42,346 bases of DNA, taken from positions 1 through 42,346 of the forward strand of contig JAFVSV010000022.1 of assembly GCA_017503575.1 (NCBI GenBank). Direction: 5' to 3'. Made by a program: the position numbers and the translations under genes. Numbering within the stretch: the first letter of the stretch is position 1; each line of letters starts with the position of its first letter. The notes beneath the pieces were generated by a model. It made no database searches, was not told the origin of the DNA, and was given only the letters and a program-made list of their open reading frames with translations. Shown here one piece after another: positions 1 to 7,452 of the stretch. This DNA is from Alistipes sp. GTDB lineage: Bacteria; Bacteroidota; Bacteroidia; Bacteroidales; Rikenellaceae.

Positions 1-102
1 CAATTCCGTGGTGTCAGCGATATACCTTTCTTTATATTTCGTTTAGCTACAATTTTTGCATAACTTTTTCGCGCCCCACCGGAATTTGCAAGTGAGCCGA
101 AA

Positions 103-119
103 TAGTCTTGAAAAGACTA
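103..119 (-). terminator. Weak stem-loop after tRNA-Pro(CGG)
   Basis: A 7-bp perfect inverted repeat (TAGTCTT / AAGACTA) with a 3-nt loop lies just past the 3' end of the first tRNA in its direction of transcription. The flanking AGTG (91-94) and CACT (123-126) could extend the stem. Only a short T stretch follows on the minus strand, so this may be a terminator or simply a processing hairpin. Confidence 0.35.
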
Positions 120-141
120 CGCCACTGTGAAAACAAACATG

Positions 142-216
142 TCGGGATACCGGGATTCGAACCCGGGACCTCCAACTCCCGAAGCTGGCGCGCTAACCGG
201 ACTGCGCTACATCCCG
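142..216 (-). tRNA. tRNA-Pro (anticodon CGG)
   Basis: The minus strand folds as a 75-nt cloverleaf. The acceptor stem is CGGGATG paired with TATCCCG (last pair G-T), followed by discriminator A. The anticodon arm is CCAGC / TTCGGGA / GTTGG, placing CGG at positions 34-36, so it reads the proline codon CCG. The T-arm is CCGGG-TTCGAAT-CCCGG. No CCA is encoded. It lies downstream of tRNA-Pro(UGG) on the same strand, beyond a terminator-like hairpin. Confidence 0.95.
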
Positions 217-245
217 AACTATTGGTCGATGCCAACGTCGTTATA

Positions 246-273
246 CGAAAAAAGGTCGTATTGCTACGACCTT
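246..273 (-). terminator. Rho-independent terminator between the two tRNA-Pro genes
   Basis: A perfect 9-bp inverted repeat (AAGGTCGTA / TACGACCTT, 4-nt loop) is followed on the minus strand by six T residues. It directly follows tRNA-Pro(UGG), so it should end or attenuate that transcript before tRNA-Pro(CGG). Confidence 0.75.
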
Positions 274-280
274 CCTGTTG

Positions 281-355
281 TCGGGATACCAGGATTCGAA
301 CCTGGGACCCCCTGCTCCCAAAGCAGGTGCGCTAACCGGACTGCGCTACATCCCG
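281..355 (-). tRNA. tRNA-Pro (anticodon UGG)
   Basis: A 75-nt cloverleaf on the minus strand. Its acceptor stem matches the neighbouring tRNA-Pro (CGGGATG/TATCCCG, discriminator A). The anticodon arm is CCTGC / TTTGGGA / GCAGG, giving anticodon TGG. The T-arm is CCAGG-TTCGAAT-CCTGG. The two genes share the D-arm and acceptor but differ in the anticodon and T stems, so they are diverged paralogues rather than recent copies. Confidence 0.95.
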
Positions 356-378
356 AGAGGTTTTATCATTTCGAGGGG

Positions 379-386
379 CAAAGGTA
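379..386 (-). promoter_or_regulatory. Bacteroidetes -7 promoter element for the tRNA-Pro genes
   Basis: The minus strand reads TACCTTTG, matching the TAnnTTTG -7 consensus of the Bacteroidetes housekeeping sigma factor, 24 bases before the mature 5' end of tRNA-Pro(UGG). No clear -33 TTTG is visible. Confidence 0.6.
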
Positions 387-440
387 GTGAAAATTTTTAA
401 TACGCCAAATTTTTTTGCATCTTTTTTCATCTTTACCCCA

Positions 441-478
441 AAAAAGTGACCCCGAGAGCCAGAACTTGTCTCGGGGTC
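441..478 (-). terminator. Terminator of prs
   Basis: A 10-bp perfect stem (GACCCCGAGA / TCTCGGGGTC) is followed on the minus strand by AC and six T residues, about 40 bp past the prs stop codon. This is a classic intrinsic terminator. Confidence 0.85.
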
Positions 479-518
479 GTGGGTTTGTCGAGGTCGTCAT
501 TGTGCCTCGAACGCATTA

Positions 519-1460
519 TTAGCGATAGAAGATTGACGATATAGACTTGTAGTTGTGTACGCGCTCGATGACGTCCGCAAAGATAGGCGCCACGCTGAGT
601 ACTGTAAACTTGTGCAAGTCCTCGCCCTCCTTCAAAGGAATGGTATCTGTTGTGATAACCTCCTGGATGGCGCTCTCGTTGATGCGGTCATAAGCCTTGC
701 CCGAGAGTACGGGGTGTGTCACAGCGGCACGAACGCTCTTTGCACCGCGATCCATAAGCATGTTAGCCGCCATGCAGATGGTACCTGCGGTGTCGATCAT
801 GTCGTCAACGATGATGACATTACGACCCTCCACCTCGCCAATAGCTGTCATTGAGCCAACGACGTTAGCCTTTGCACGCTCCTTGTGCGAGATGATGATA
901 GGTGCCTGGAAGTGCTTTGCGTATGATGATGCACGCTTAGCACCGCCCATATCTGGAGAGGCGATTGACAAATCTGGGATGGCCAACTTCTGGATGTATG
1001 GCACGAAGATGCCCGATGCGTAGAGAGCATCCATAGGCAGGTCGAAGAAGCCCTGAATCTGGTCGGCGTGGAGGTCCATGGTCATCACGCGCTGTACGCC
1101 CGCTGCGATAAGCATGTTGGCAACGAGGCGAGCGGTGATAGGTACGCGTGGACGATCCTTACGATCCTGACGTGCCCAGCCGAAGTAGGGTATAACGGCG
1201 ATAACCTGGTGTGCCGAGGCGCGACGTGCAGCATCTGCCATCATCAGAAGCTCCATAAGGTTGTCTGAAGGTGGGAATGTCGACTGGATGATAAATACTG
1301 TACAACCACGGATAGACTGGTGGAAGCAGGGCTGGAACTCGCCGTCGCTAAACTGAAGGACGTCCGAGTCGCCGAGCTTAATGCCATACTCGGCAGCAAT
1401 CTTCTCGGCGAGGTAGCGTGAGCCGCGGCCTGCGAAGAACTTAATTTTGTGGATCGCCAT
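519..1460 (-). CDS. prs: Ribose-phosphate pyrophosphokinase (PRPP synthetase)
   Basis: Makes phosphoribosyl pyrophosphate from ribose-5-phosphate and ATP in the cytoplasm, feeding purine, pyrimidine, histidine, tryptophan and NAD synthesis. The 313-aa product has the usual family length. The N-terminal half carries the conserved FSDGE region near residues 37-41 and the metal/ATP loop DLHADQIQGFF at 129-139. The PRPP-binding signature VDDMIDTAGT is at 218-227. A TACTTTTG promoter lies 37 bp upstream and a strong terminator follows. It sits downstream of engB on the same strand but probably has its own transcript. A standard class I prs with nothing abnormal. Confidence 0.97.
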   Translation of the reverse strand: MAIHKIKFFAGRGSRYLAEKIAAEYGIKLGDSDVLQFSDGEFQPCFHQSIRGCTVFIIQSTFPPSDNLMELLMMADAARRASAHQVIAVIPYFGWARQDRKDRPRVPITARLVANMLIAAGVQRVMTMDLHADQIQGFFDLPMDALYASGIFVPYIQKLAIPDLSIASPDMGGAKRASSYAKHFQAPIIISHKERAKANVVGSMTAIGEVEGRNVIIVDDMIDTAGTICMAANMLMDRGAKSVRAAVTHPVLSGKAYDRINESAIQEVITTDTIPLKEGEDLHKFTVLSVAPIFADVIERVHNYKSISSIFYR

Positions 1461-1496
1461 AATATTATAAGTAAGGTTGGTTTGTTAACTTTTATA

Positions 1497-1504
1497 CAAA
1501 AGTA
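1497..1504 (-). promoter_or_regulatory. -7 promoter element of prs
   Basis: Minus-strand TACTTTTG fits TAnnTTTG and lies 37 bp before the prs start codon, in the gap between engB and prs. Confidence 0.6.
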
Positions 1505-1535
1505 AAGCAAATAAGCCGAATAAACAACTTTTTTG

Positions 1536-2135
1536 CTAATAATTTGTGAGACACTCTTCGATAAAGGCGAGTATCTCTTCGCGGCCTGTGCCCTTCTCGC
1601 TCGACGACACGAGCATTGGTGGCAGCTCCTCCCACTGCTCTGCGAGTGTGCGTTTATATGCTGTGATACTGCGGTTTAGCTGTGCCTGCGAGAGCTTGTC
1701 TGCCTTGGTAAATATGATGCCAAAGGGGATGCCGTTCTCACCGAGTAGCTCTATGAAGTTAAGGTCTATCTTCTGTGGCTCGAGGCGTGAGTCAACAAGT
1801 ACGAATAGGAAGTGCATCTTCTCGCACTTGAGCACATAGTCGAGGATAATCTTCGAGAAGTCGCCGCGCGTAGACTTCGATACGCGGGCGTAGCCATATC
1901 CTGGCAGGTCGACAAGATACCAGCTGTCGTTTATCAAGAAGTGGTTTATAAGGCGTGTCTTGCCTGGCGTGCCCGACACCTTGGCGAGTCCCTTGATGCC
2001 TGTGAGCATATTCACTAATGAAGACTTGCCCACGTTACTGCGCCCGATGAAGGCTATCTCTTTGAGCTCATCCTTTGGTACTTGCGATATGCGTTCGGAG
2101 CTACACTTAAACTTTGCTTTTATTGTTACGGCCAT
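1536..2135 (-). CDS. engB: Ribosome biogenesis GTPase YihA/YsxC (EngB)
   Basis: A TRAFAC-class small GTPase required for late assembly of the large ribosomal subunit. From the ATG at 2135 the protein is 199 aa. G1 is GRSNVGKSS (31-39), the G2 region is GTPGKT (55-60), G3 is DLPGYG (76-81) and G4 is TKAD (143-146). The frame extends upstream to a TTG at 2162, but that codon overlaps the TAACTTTG promoter element (2160-2167), so it cannot be in the mRNA of that promoter. The ATG start also gives the usual family N-terminus. It is divergent from the MazG-like gene. Confidence 0.95.
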   Translation of the reverse strand: MAVTIKAKFKCSSERISQVPKDELKEIAFIGRSNVGKSSLVNMLTGIKGLAKVSGTPGKTRLINHFLINDSWYLVDLPGYGYARVSKSTRGDFSKIILDYVLKCEKMHFLFVLVDSRLEPQKIDLNFIELLGENGIPFGIIFTKADKLSQAQLNRSITAYKRTLAEQWEELPPMLVSSSEKGTGREEILAFIEECLTNY

Positions 2136-2159
2136 GCCTACGATGGTTTTTAATTTGTG

Positions 2160-2167
2160 CAAAGTTA
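2160..2167 (-). promoter_or_regulatory. -7 promoter element of engB
   Basis: Minus-strand TAACTTTG matches TAnnTTTG, 24 bp upstream of the chosen ATG. It overlaps the alternative TTG start and so decides against it. Its divergent partner lies 21 bp away. Confidence 0.6.
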
Positions 2168-2188
2168 AGAAAAAATAAAAAAAATATC

Positions 2189-2196
2189 TAATTTTG
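2189..2196 (+). promoter_or_regulatory. -7 promoter element of the MazG-like gene
   Basis: TAATTTTG matches TAnnTTTG and lies 32 bp before the ATG at 2229. It forms a tight divergent pair with the engB promoter. Confidence 0.6.
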
Positions 2197-2228
2197 TAGC
2201 ACTGAATAAACGCGAAAACCTAAAAAAT

Positions 2229-2630
2229 ATGCAGAAAGAGTGGAATGATGTTCGTGAGTTTCACGACAAGTTTGGACACCCCGTAGCGGAGCAGCCCAAG
2301 ATGATCGATAAGAAGCGCGCATTGTCGCGTGCCAAGTGGATGAACGAGGAGGTCGCCGAGTTCCTCGTTGCTGACAATATCTATGAGCAGGCCGATGCCA
2401 TGATCGACCTTATGTACTTCGCTCTCGGCACGATGGTTGAGATGGGCCTCGAGGCTGATGAGCTCTTCGAGATTGTGCAGCAGGCTAATATGGCGAAGCT
2501 GTGGCCCGATGGCAAGCCCCACTATAACCCCAAGGATGGCAAGGTCATCAAGCCCGACACATGGGAGGATCCAGCCCCCAAGATTAAGGCTTATATAGAC
2601 TCTGTAATTGAGGCAAAAAGAGAAAAATAA
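2229..2630 (+). CDS. MazG-like / PRA-PH-type nucleotide pyrophosphohydrolase
   Basis: A 133-aa all-alpha NTP pyrophosphohydrolase-family protein, probably a cytoplasmic house-cleaning or nucleotide-hydrolysing enzyme. The metal-binding pattern of the MazG/HisE superfamily is visible as EVAE (41-44) followed by EQAD (53-56) and D60 in the next helix. Its length and the long C-terminal tail (LWPDGKPHYNPKDGKV...) fit the PRA-PH-like proteins often annotated as phosphoribosyl-ATP diphosphatase-like. It is not a true HisE, since no his genes are nearby. It has its own TAATTTTG promoter. The substrate cannot be read from sequence. Confidence 0.8.
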   Translation: MQKEWNDVREFHDKFGHPVAEQPKMIDKKRALSRAKWMNEEVAEFLVADNIYEQADAMIDLMYFALGTMVEMGLEADELFEIVQQANMAKLWPDGKPHYNPKDGKVIKPDTWEDPAPKIKAYIDSVIEAKREK

Positions 2631-2639
2631 TATATTCTG

Positions 2640-3037
2640 ATGAAAGCTAATTTTTTGAGGTGCTCACCATTGCGGTTGTAGCACTCATGGGTCATGTCTC
2701 TTGCGAGAAAGATCCTGACGCCGAAAGTGGTAATATAGAGATATACGATAAAACGCTCGAGGCAAAGCCCGAGGGCGAGTATTCGTGCCTCTTGTACACC
2801 ATCTTCAACTACGTCGATGGTCTCGAAGATGAGACAATGTATAGCGATGACGTTCTGTTTGAGACGCTCTATGAGAAGGGCGCTTATTGGACTCTAACCT
2901 ACTTCCGTGGTGAATGGCAGTTCGGCATTGCTACTATCGGCAGGTAAAATGGCTTCAGCGATGTTGTAGTAACCCCAGAGCGCAAATTCCATAAAGAGCG
3001 TAAGGCTACGGAGCGTAAGGTGTATTTTGTGAGATAA
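2640..3037 (+). pseudogene. Broken small lipoprotein gene
   Basis: Starting at ATG 2640 the reading is M-K-A-N-F, but a missing base in the T run at 2651-2656 throws the frame off and it stops at TAG. The other frame (GTG 2660) gives a hydrophobic segment ending VSC-EKDPD, like a lipoprotein signal. It continues about 80 residues to an in-frame TAA at 2945-2947, then stays open for 29 more codons (NGFSDVVVTPERKF... to YFVR) before TAA at 3035. Two lesions make a decayed lipoprotein gene the simplest reading. A short intact protein from GTG 2660 to 2947 is the alternative. I recognise no domain. It follows the MazG-like gene by 9 bp and precedes a terminator. Confidence 0.6.
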
Positions 3038-3063
3038 TATGTAGTAAATCAGTAATATTGGTT

Positions 3064-3100
3064 GGGTTGCCTCCGCTTTTGGATTGGCAACCCCTTTTTT
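3064..3100 (+). terminator. Intrinsic terminator after the MazG-like gene and pseudogene
   Basis: GGGTTGCC (3064-3071) pairs with GGCAACCC (3086-3093) and is followed within two bases by six T residues. It separates this unit from the next operon promoter. Confidence 0.85.
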
Positions 3101-3157
3101 CTATGTTATAAATGAGCGTGTTCGTTGAATTTATTTCCTCGATGGGAAAGTTTGTCT

Positions 3158-3165
3158 TATATTTG
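3158..3165 (+). promoter_or_regulatory. -7 promoter element of the fimbrillin/DUF4493/PCMD operon
   Basis: TATATTTG followed by GC is a perfect TAnnTTTG match 30 bp before the ATG at 3196. No convincing -33 TTTG is seen at the expected distance. Confidence 0.65.
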
Positions 3166-3195
3166 CGCCCAAATTATTTATATATATAAACGACG

Positions 3196-4962
3196 ATGAA
3201 GATACTGAAACTGATAGCCCTTCTGGCTGGCTCTGCGGCGATGTTCACAGCATGTAGTGTGGAGCAGGAGGAGGCCGCCCCAAAGGCGGAGAGTGTTGAG
3301 GTTGGCTTTGCGCTACCCGAAGAGGCTACCCGTACATCGCTTGACCCCGATGGTAAGACTACGCGTTGGGCACCTGGCGATAAGTTGGCAGTGTGGGCTA
3401 AGGGCGCAGATGGCGACTTTGTATTTGAGCATGCGCAGTTCACAATGCGCTACTACTCCGAGGAGTATAACCACGCCTACTTCACATCAAACATCGAGGC
3501 TATGGCTGATGGTGAGTACACCTATATGCTCTCATACCCCATGCCCACCTCGACAAATGGTACCCTCGCAACATATACGCTACCCGCAGAGCAGACGGGT
3601 GAGTATGATGGCCGTTACGATGTGATGCTTTCGGAGCCTGTTGTGGAGGGTGCGCTTAAGGCGAAGTCGACGGTTGAGTTTAACACCGTGATGCGTCATA
3701 AGATGCACGCCCTGAAGATTGCCGTTCCCGAGGGTCGTAACCTCTATGGAGAGCGCTTCTACCGCCTTGAGATAACGTTCCCTACGGCTGTTGTTGGTGA
3801 TATCACTATTGATGTTAGCGATCCCAACGAGGCGCCTGTTTACACAAATACCTCCAATAAGATTGTTGTCGAGAGTGCTGCGGGCTTCGATGCTGGTGAT
3901 GTTATCTGGGTGTATGTGCTTCCAGGTACTGTCGATGGCGATGTGAGCTACAAGGTGCGTGGCGAGCGTCGTAGCTCTAACACGGCAACCTACCAGCTTA
4001 GCCGTGAGATGAAGGAGGGGCATGTGACGCCTATCAATATGGCAATCCCTACCATCTATCCCTACTACACCTCGTTAATGCTCTCTGTCGACCAGAATAA
4101 TCTTGGTGAGGACTTCAACTTCATCGATGTCTACGACTCGAATGGCAACCACATGGGTAAGTTCGAGCGCAATGCCAAGAATGAGTACTTTATCGACTAC
4201 GAGGGTGAGTTCGATGCTGACCAGTACGATAACTCTACATGGCGCGTAGTCTTCGACTCGGAGCATGCTGTGGTGGAGACAACCATCAACCTCGGAGATA
4301 TGACCGACTACTCGGAGCATGTTTGCTGGATGAATGTACCTTATCTCTTCTCGGAGAACTTTAGCTCGCTTCGTACGTTCGATGGTGACTACACCAGTGG
4401 ACCTCATACGTCTGTCGACAACGCCTCTAAGGCAGGTCGTGATTTGTCTCAATATGGTGCAACTTCAGGTTGGACAGGTGCTCGTACAGGCTGTGACGCT
4501 GCGGGTACAGCAATCCTCGTTAGTGGTCGAACAGACTATGTTATTGCGGGAGCTACACGAGCATACGGTCGATTGGACTCTCCTGCACTGTCGGCAATCA
4601 AGCCAGACAAGGATGTGAAAGTGAAGGTAACATTCGACTATGGTGGTGGTCGCTCAGGCGGTAGCTGGGCTTATGCCATTGTAAAGGCTGGTTACACAAC
4701 GACTCAGGGCATTCTCAATGGTTATGCTACACAGTTTAACAACAACGCAGCGTTCTCGGGTATTGATGGAGCTGTTGAAGTCCCTAATATTCCCACTTCA
4801 GGCTCTGCTTCGGCTCTTACGTTGTCGATGTCATATAACATTGATGCTTGTACGTCGGCGCACCGTCTATCATGGCATATTGGTAGCTTAGGTACTACAT
4901 TTATCGGTAACGGCTATCAGTGGATATACGTTGACAATGTGAAGGTGCAAATAGTAAAATAG
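3196..4962 (+). CDS. Fimbrillin-like surface lipoprotein with C-terminal beta-sandwich
   Basis: A 588-aa lipoprotein with signal peptide and lipobox FTAC, so Cys20 is the probable lipidation site. The mature start SVEQEEAAP is acidic, as in exported Bacteroidetes lipoproteins. Residues about 30-280 resemble the fimbrillin family, including TRTSLDPDGKTTRWAPGDKL (45-64), the usual N-terminal fimbrillin strand that follows a T-R processing-like site. From about residue 380 a separate domain begins (LFSENFSSL... ending WIYVDNVKVQIV), which looks like a lectin or jelly-roll sandwich. It is the first gene of a seven-gene operon. Probable roles are fimbrial subunit, adhesin or glycan binding. The family call is fairly safe; the function is inference. 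Confidence 0.75.
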   Translation: MKILKLIALLAGSAAMFTACSVEQEEAAPKAESVEVGFALPEEATRTSLDPDGKTTRWAPGDKLAVWAKGADGDFVFEHAQFTMRYYSEEYNHAYFTSNIEAMADGEYTYMLSYPMPTSTNGTLATYTLPAEQTGEYDGRYDVMLSEPVVEGALKAKSTVEFNTVMRHKMHALKIAVPEGRNLYGERFYRLEITFPTAVVGDITIDVSDPNEAPVYTNTSNKIVVESAAGFDAGDVIWVYVLPGTVDGDVSYKVRGERRSSNTATYQLSREMKEGHVTPINMAIPTIYPYYTSLMLSVDQNNLGEDFNFIDVYDSNGNHMGKFERNAKNEYFIDYEGEFDADQYDNSTWRVVFDSEHAVVETTINLGDMTDYSEHVCWMNVPYLFSENFSSLRTFDGDYTSGPHTSVDNASKAGRDLSQYGATSGWTGARTGCDAAGTAILVSGRTDYVIAGATRAYGRLDSPALSAIKPDKDVKVKVTFDYGGGRSGGSWAYAIVKAGYTTTQGILNGYATQFNNNAAFSGIDGAVEVPNIPTSGSASALTLSMSYNIDACTSAHRLSWHIGSLGTTFIGNGYQWIYVDNVKVQIVK

Positions 4963-4999
4963 ATAAAACATAACATAAATTAATTAAAACCAATCACTT

Positions 5000-5770
5000 A
5001 TGAGAAAGCTTTTTACAATCGCTTCGCTCTTTGCGGTGGCTCTCTCGGCTTGTTCGAAGGAGGATGTAAAGGGTGATGAGAAGGGTGAAGGACAGGTATC
5101 TATCAGCTGTGTGACAATCACAGAGGTTGATGATACCCGTGCCAACGTAAGCTGCACAACCCCAGCAGCTGAGGATTTCGCTCTCAAGATTGAGGGCGTA
5201 GGTCACACCTACATCGCAGATTATGCGACTATTGCCGAGTTCAACGAGGGTGATAACTACCTGAACAACGGCACTTTCAAGGCTACCGTAACCGCAGGTG
5301 ACATCACCGAGGAGGGCTACGATAAGGCCACGTTCGTTGGTAGCGCTGAGTTTACAGTTGAGGCTCGCAAGAATACCGAGGTTGAGGTTAAGGCAACCAT
5401 CGCCAACGCTCTGGTTAAGGTTGAGGTAACCGACAACTTCAAGAGGTACTTTGAGGGTGGCCACACTCTTAAGCTAACAACTGCCGCAGGCAGCGAGTTT
5501 GACGTAACGGAGCAGACCGAGCCTTTGTTCATCGCTCCCGAGTCGTTCACCGTCTCTGGTACTGCCGTAAAGCAGCCTAACCAGTCGGGTGCCGAGGGTA
5601 CAACCGTTGCATTGCCAGAGTATAAGAATACAGATGCTAAGGCTCAGACTCTCTACACTGTAAAGCTCGATGTGGAGAATGCAGGTAGCGCTCAGCTCAC
5701 CATCACACTTAACGACGAGCTCGTTGAGTCGATTGATATCGAGCAGGAGCTTAACGATAACGCTAAATAA
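5000..5770 (+). CDS. DUF4493-type surface lipoprotein (short)
   Basis: A 256-aa lipoprotein with lipobox LSAC, Cys18. The sequence after the cysteine (SKED) resembles the S/K-D/E-rich lipoprotein export signal that sends Bacteroidetes lipoproteins to the cell surface. The body starts with G-E-G-Q-V-S-I-S, then a D-D-T-R motif (R47), F-x-L-K-I, and repeated beta strands, the layout of DUF4493. It is shorter than its neighbours and lacks the C-terminal Ig-like or PCMD region. Second gene of the operon, 37 bp after the first and 14 bp before the next. Likely a cell-surface structural or binding protein; no enzymatic motif is seen. Confidence 0.7.
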   Translation: MRKLFTIASLFAVALSACSKEDVKGDEKGEGQVSISCVTITEVDDTRANVSCTTPAAEDFALKIEGVGHTYIADYATIAEFNEGDNYLNNGTFKATVTAGDITEEGYDKATFVGSAEFTVEARKNTEVEVKATIANALVKVEVTDNFKRYFEGGHTLKLTTAAGSEFDVTEQTEPLFIAPESFTVSGTAVKQPNQSGAEGTTVALPEYKNTDAKAQTLYTVKLDVENAGSAQLTITLNDELVESIDIEQELNDNAK

Positions 5771-5784
5771 TAGGAGAAAAAGAT

Positions 5785-7431
5785 ATGAAATCAGTAGTTA
5801 AGATGATGGGTATAGCCTTGACCGCGCTCCTTACACTTGGAGCTTGCAAGAAGGACAAGGTGGATTACATTGACCCAAATGATTCAGCAAAGGCGAATGT
5901 CGGCTACTTGCTCGTAGGTGGCATGGAGGCCTCAGTATTGGAGGATACAGAGAATATCTCCTCTCCCGCGTCAACACGCGCCGAGGGTTATGATATCAAC
6001 ACTTTTGACGTAGTTATCACCAACAAGGCTGGTGAGCAGATGGCATCGTTTAAGTATGGCGAGCGTCCATCGGAGCCTATCGCCTTGGAGAGTGGTGTCT
6101 ACACTATTGCAATGTCATCAGCAAAGATGGAGGGTGCCGCATGGGAGTCTCCTGTATATGCAGGCGAGAAGGAGGTTGTTGTTACTCGTAAGCAGACAAC
6201 CGAGGTTAAGGACCTTGTGTGTAAGCTCGCTAACATCAAGGTTACCGTTGCTTACTCGGCAGACCTCGCCGAGCAGCTCGATGCAGATCACACAAAGATG
6301 ACCGTTGAGTTGGAGGATAGCGGCCTGGAGTACGCCTTCTCGGAGACACGCGCTGGTTACTTCGCTCCAGTGGCTGCCGATAACACTCTTAAGCTTACAT
6401 TCAACTGCCGTTATAAGGGTGAGACAAAGGATATCACCATGACCAACGAGATTAAGGGTGTTAAGGCTGCGCAGTGGCGTAAGATTAACGTTGTCGTTCA
6501 GCACGCTGCTGATGGTACCGCTACAATTGGTATCGTTTGCGACACTTGGACATACGATGAGGAGGTTACGTTCGACACCTCTGCATCACTTATGGAGGAG
6601 GTTATTCCTGATGATACCGACGCTCCAGTAATCGTATGGGAGGGTCACGACCTCGCAGAGCCATTTGAGCTTACCGACGATATGTTCGACGCCGAGGGTA
6701 ACTTTACATCAAGCATCAACGTCGACGTAACAGCTAAGGCTGCTATCAAGTCGTTGGTTGTTAAGGTGTCGTCAGACAATGCTGACTTCACTGCTGCATA
6801 CGCCGAGATTATGGCTTTGGAGGAGGACTTGTGCGCTCCTACTGCATCGAGCGCCATCCTCAAGATGATGGGCTACCCAACAGATGCTAAGGATGCAACA
6901 ACCACTCGCATCAAGTTCGCTTCGCAGGCCGCTATGCTCAAGTCGTACGAGGGTACTCACTCATACGAGATTACCGCAACCGACATCAACGGTGCTCACA
7001 CAACGGCAACACTTACTGTTCAGTATGGTCAGAACGTTGCTCCACGCATCGTATGGACTGGCTACGATATCGACAAGCAGCAGACATACGTTGCTGGTAT
7101 GACTTGCGATCTTGCAATCACCGCTCCATTGACAATTGCCGACCTTGGCGTTAAGATTATCTCTGCTACGCTTACTCCAGAGGAGCTTGCTGGCGTAGGC
7201 CTTGCTGGTGAGTTCAGCCTTGTCAACGATACTCAGTACTTTGAGTCGTTGAAGAACCTCGGCTTCCCAGTAGGTGATGAGGTGGCTGGTAAGACAGAGC
7301 TCGACCTAAGTATCACCAACTTCCTCGGTGTGCTTAATATGCTTGGCGCTGGCGACCACAACTTCCAGATTAGTGTCGTTGATGCCGAGGGTAATACAAC
7401 AACAAAGACCGTAATGATGCACTTCGAGTAG
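5785..7431 (+). CDS. DUF4493 lipoprotein with Ig-like C-terminal domains
   Basis: A 548-aa lipoprotein with lipobox LGAC (Cys21) followed by KKDK. Residues about 38-270 form a DUF4493-like domain: NVGYLLVGG, then TRAEGYDINTFDVVITN (64-80), SFKYGERPSEPIALESGVYT, and AGEKEVVVTRKQTTEVKDL, a pattern typical of this family. Two beta-rich segments follow, each opening with [DA]P-x-I-V-W (APVIVWEG, APRIVWTG), which look like tandem Ig-like repeats. Two in-frame ATGs near residue 7 could also serve as starts. It lies inside the seven-gene operon. Surface location is likely, function unknown. Confidence 0.75.
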   Translation: MKSVVKMMGIALTALLTLGACKKDKVDYIDPNDSAKANVGYLLVGGMEASVLEDTENISSPASTRAEGYDINTFDVVITNKAGEQMASFKYGERPSEPIALESGVYTIAMSSAKMEGAAWESPVYAGEKEVVVTRKQTTEVKDLVCKLANIKVTVAYSADLAEQLDADHTKMTVELEDSGLEYAFSETRAGYFAPVAADNTLKLTFNCRYKGETKDITMTNEIKGVKAAQWRKINVVVQHAADGTATIGIVCDTWTYDEEVTFDTSASLMEEVIPDDTDAPVIVWEGHDLAEPFELTDDMFDAEGNFTSSINVDVTAKAAIKSLVVKVSSDNADFTAAYAEIMALEEDLCAPTASSAILKMMGYPTDAKDATTTRIKFASQAAMLKSYEGTHSYEITATDINGAHTTATLTVQYGQNVAPRIVWTGYDIDKQQTYVAGMTCDLAITAPLTIADLGVKIISATLTPEELAGVGLAGEFSLVNDTQYFESLKNLGFPVGDEVAGKTELDLSITNFLGVLNMLGAGDHNFQISVVDAEGNTTTKTVMMHFE

Positions 7432-7452
7432 CATAATTAAACCCCAAAGATT

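Noticed and set aside
108-387. Two short plus-strand frames over the tRNA region
   Set aside because: They translate the antisense of the two tRNA-Pro genes (the repeated GYRDSNPG-type text is a common tRNA artefact).
2136-2162. TTG start extending engB by nine codons
   Set aside because: It overlaps the -7 promoter element, so it would not be in the mRNA; the ATG start gives the family N-terminus.
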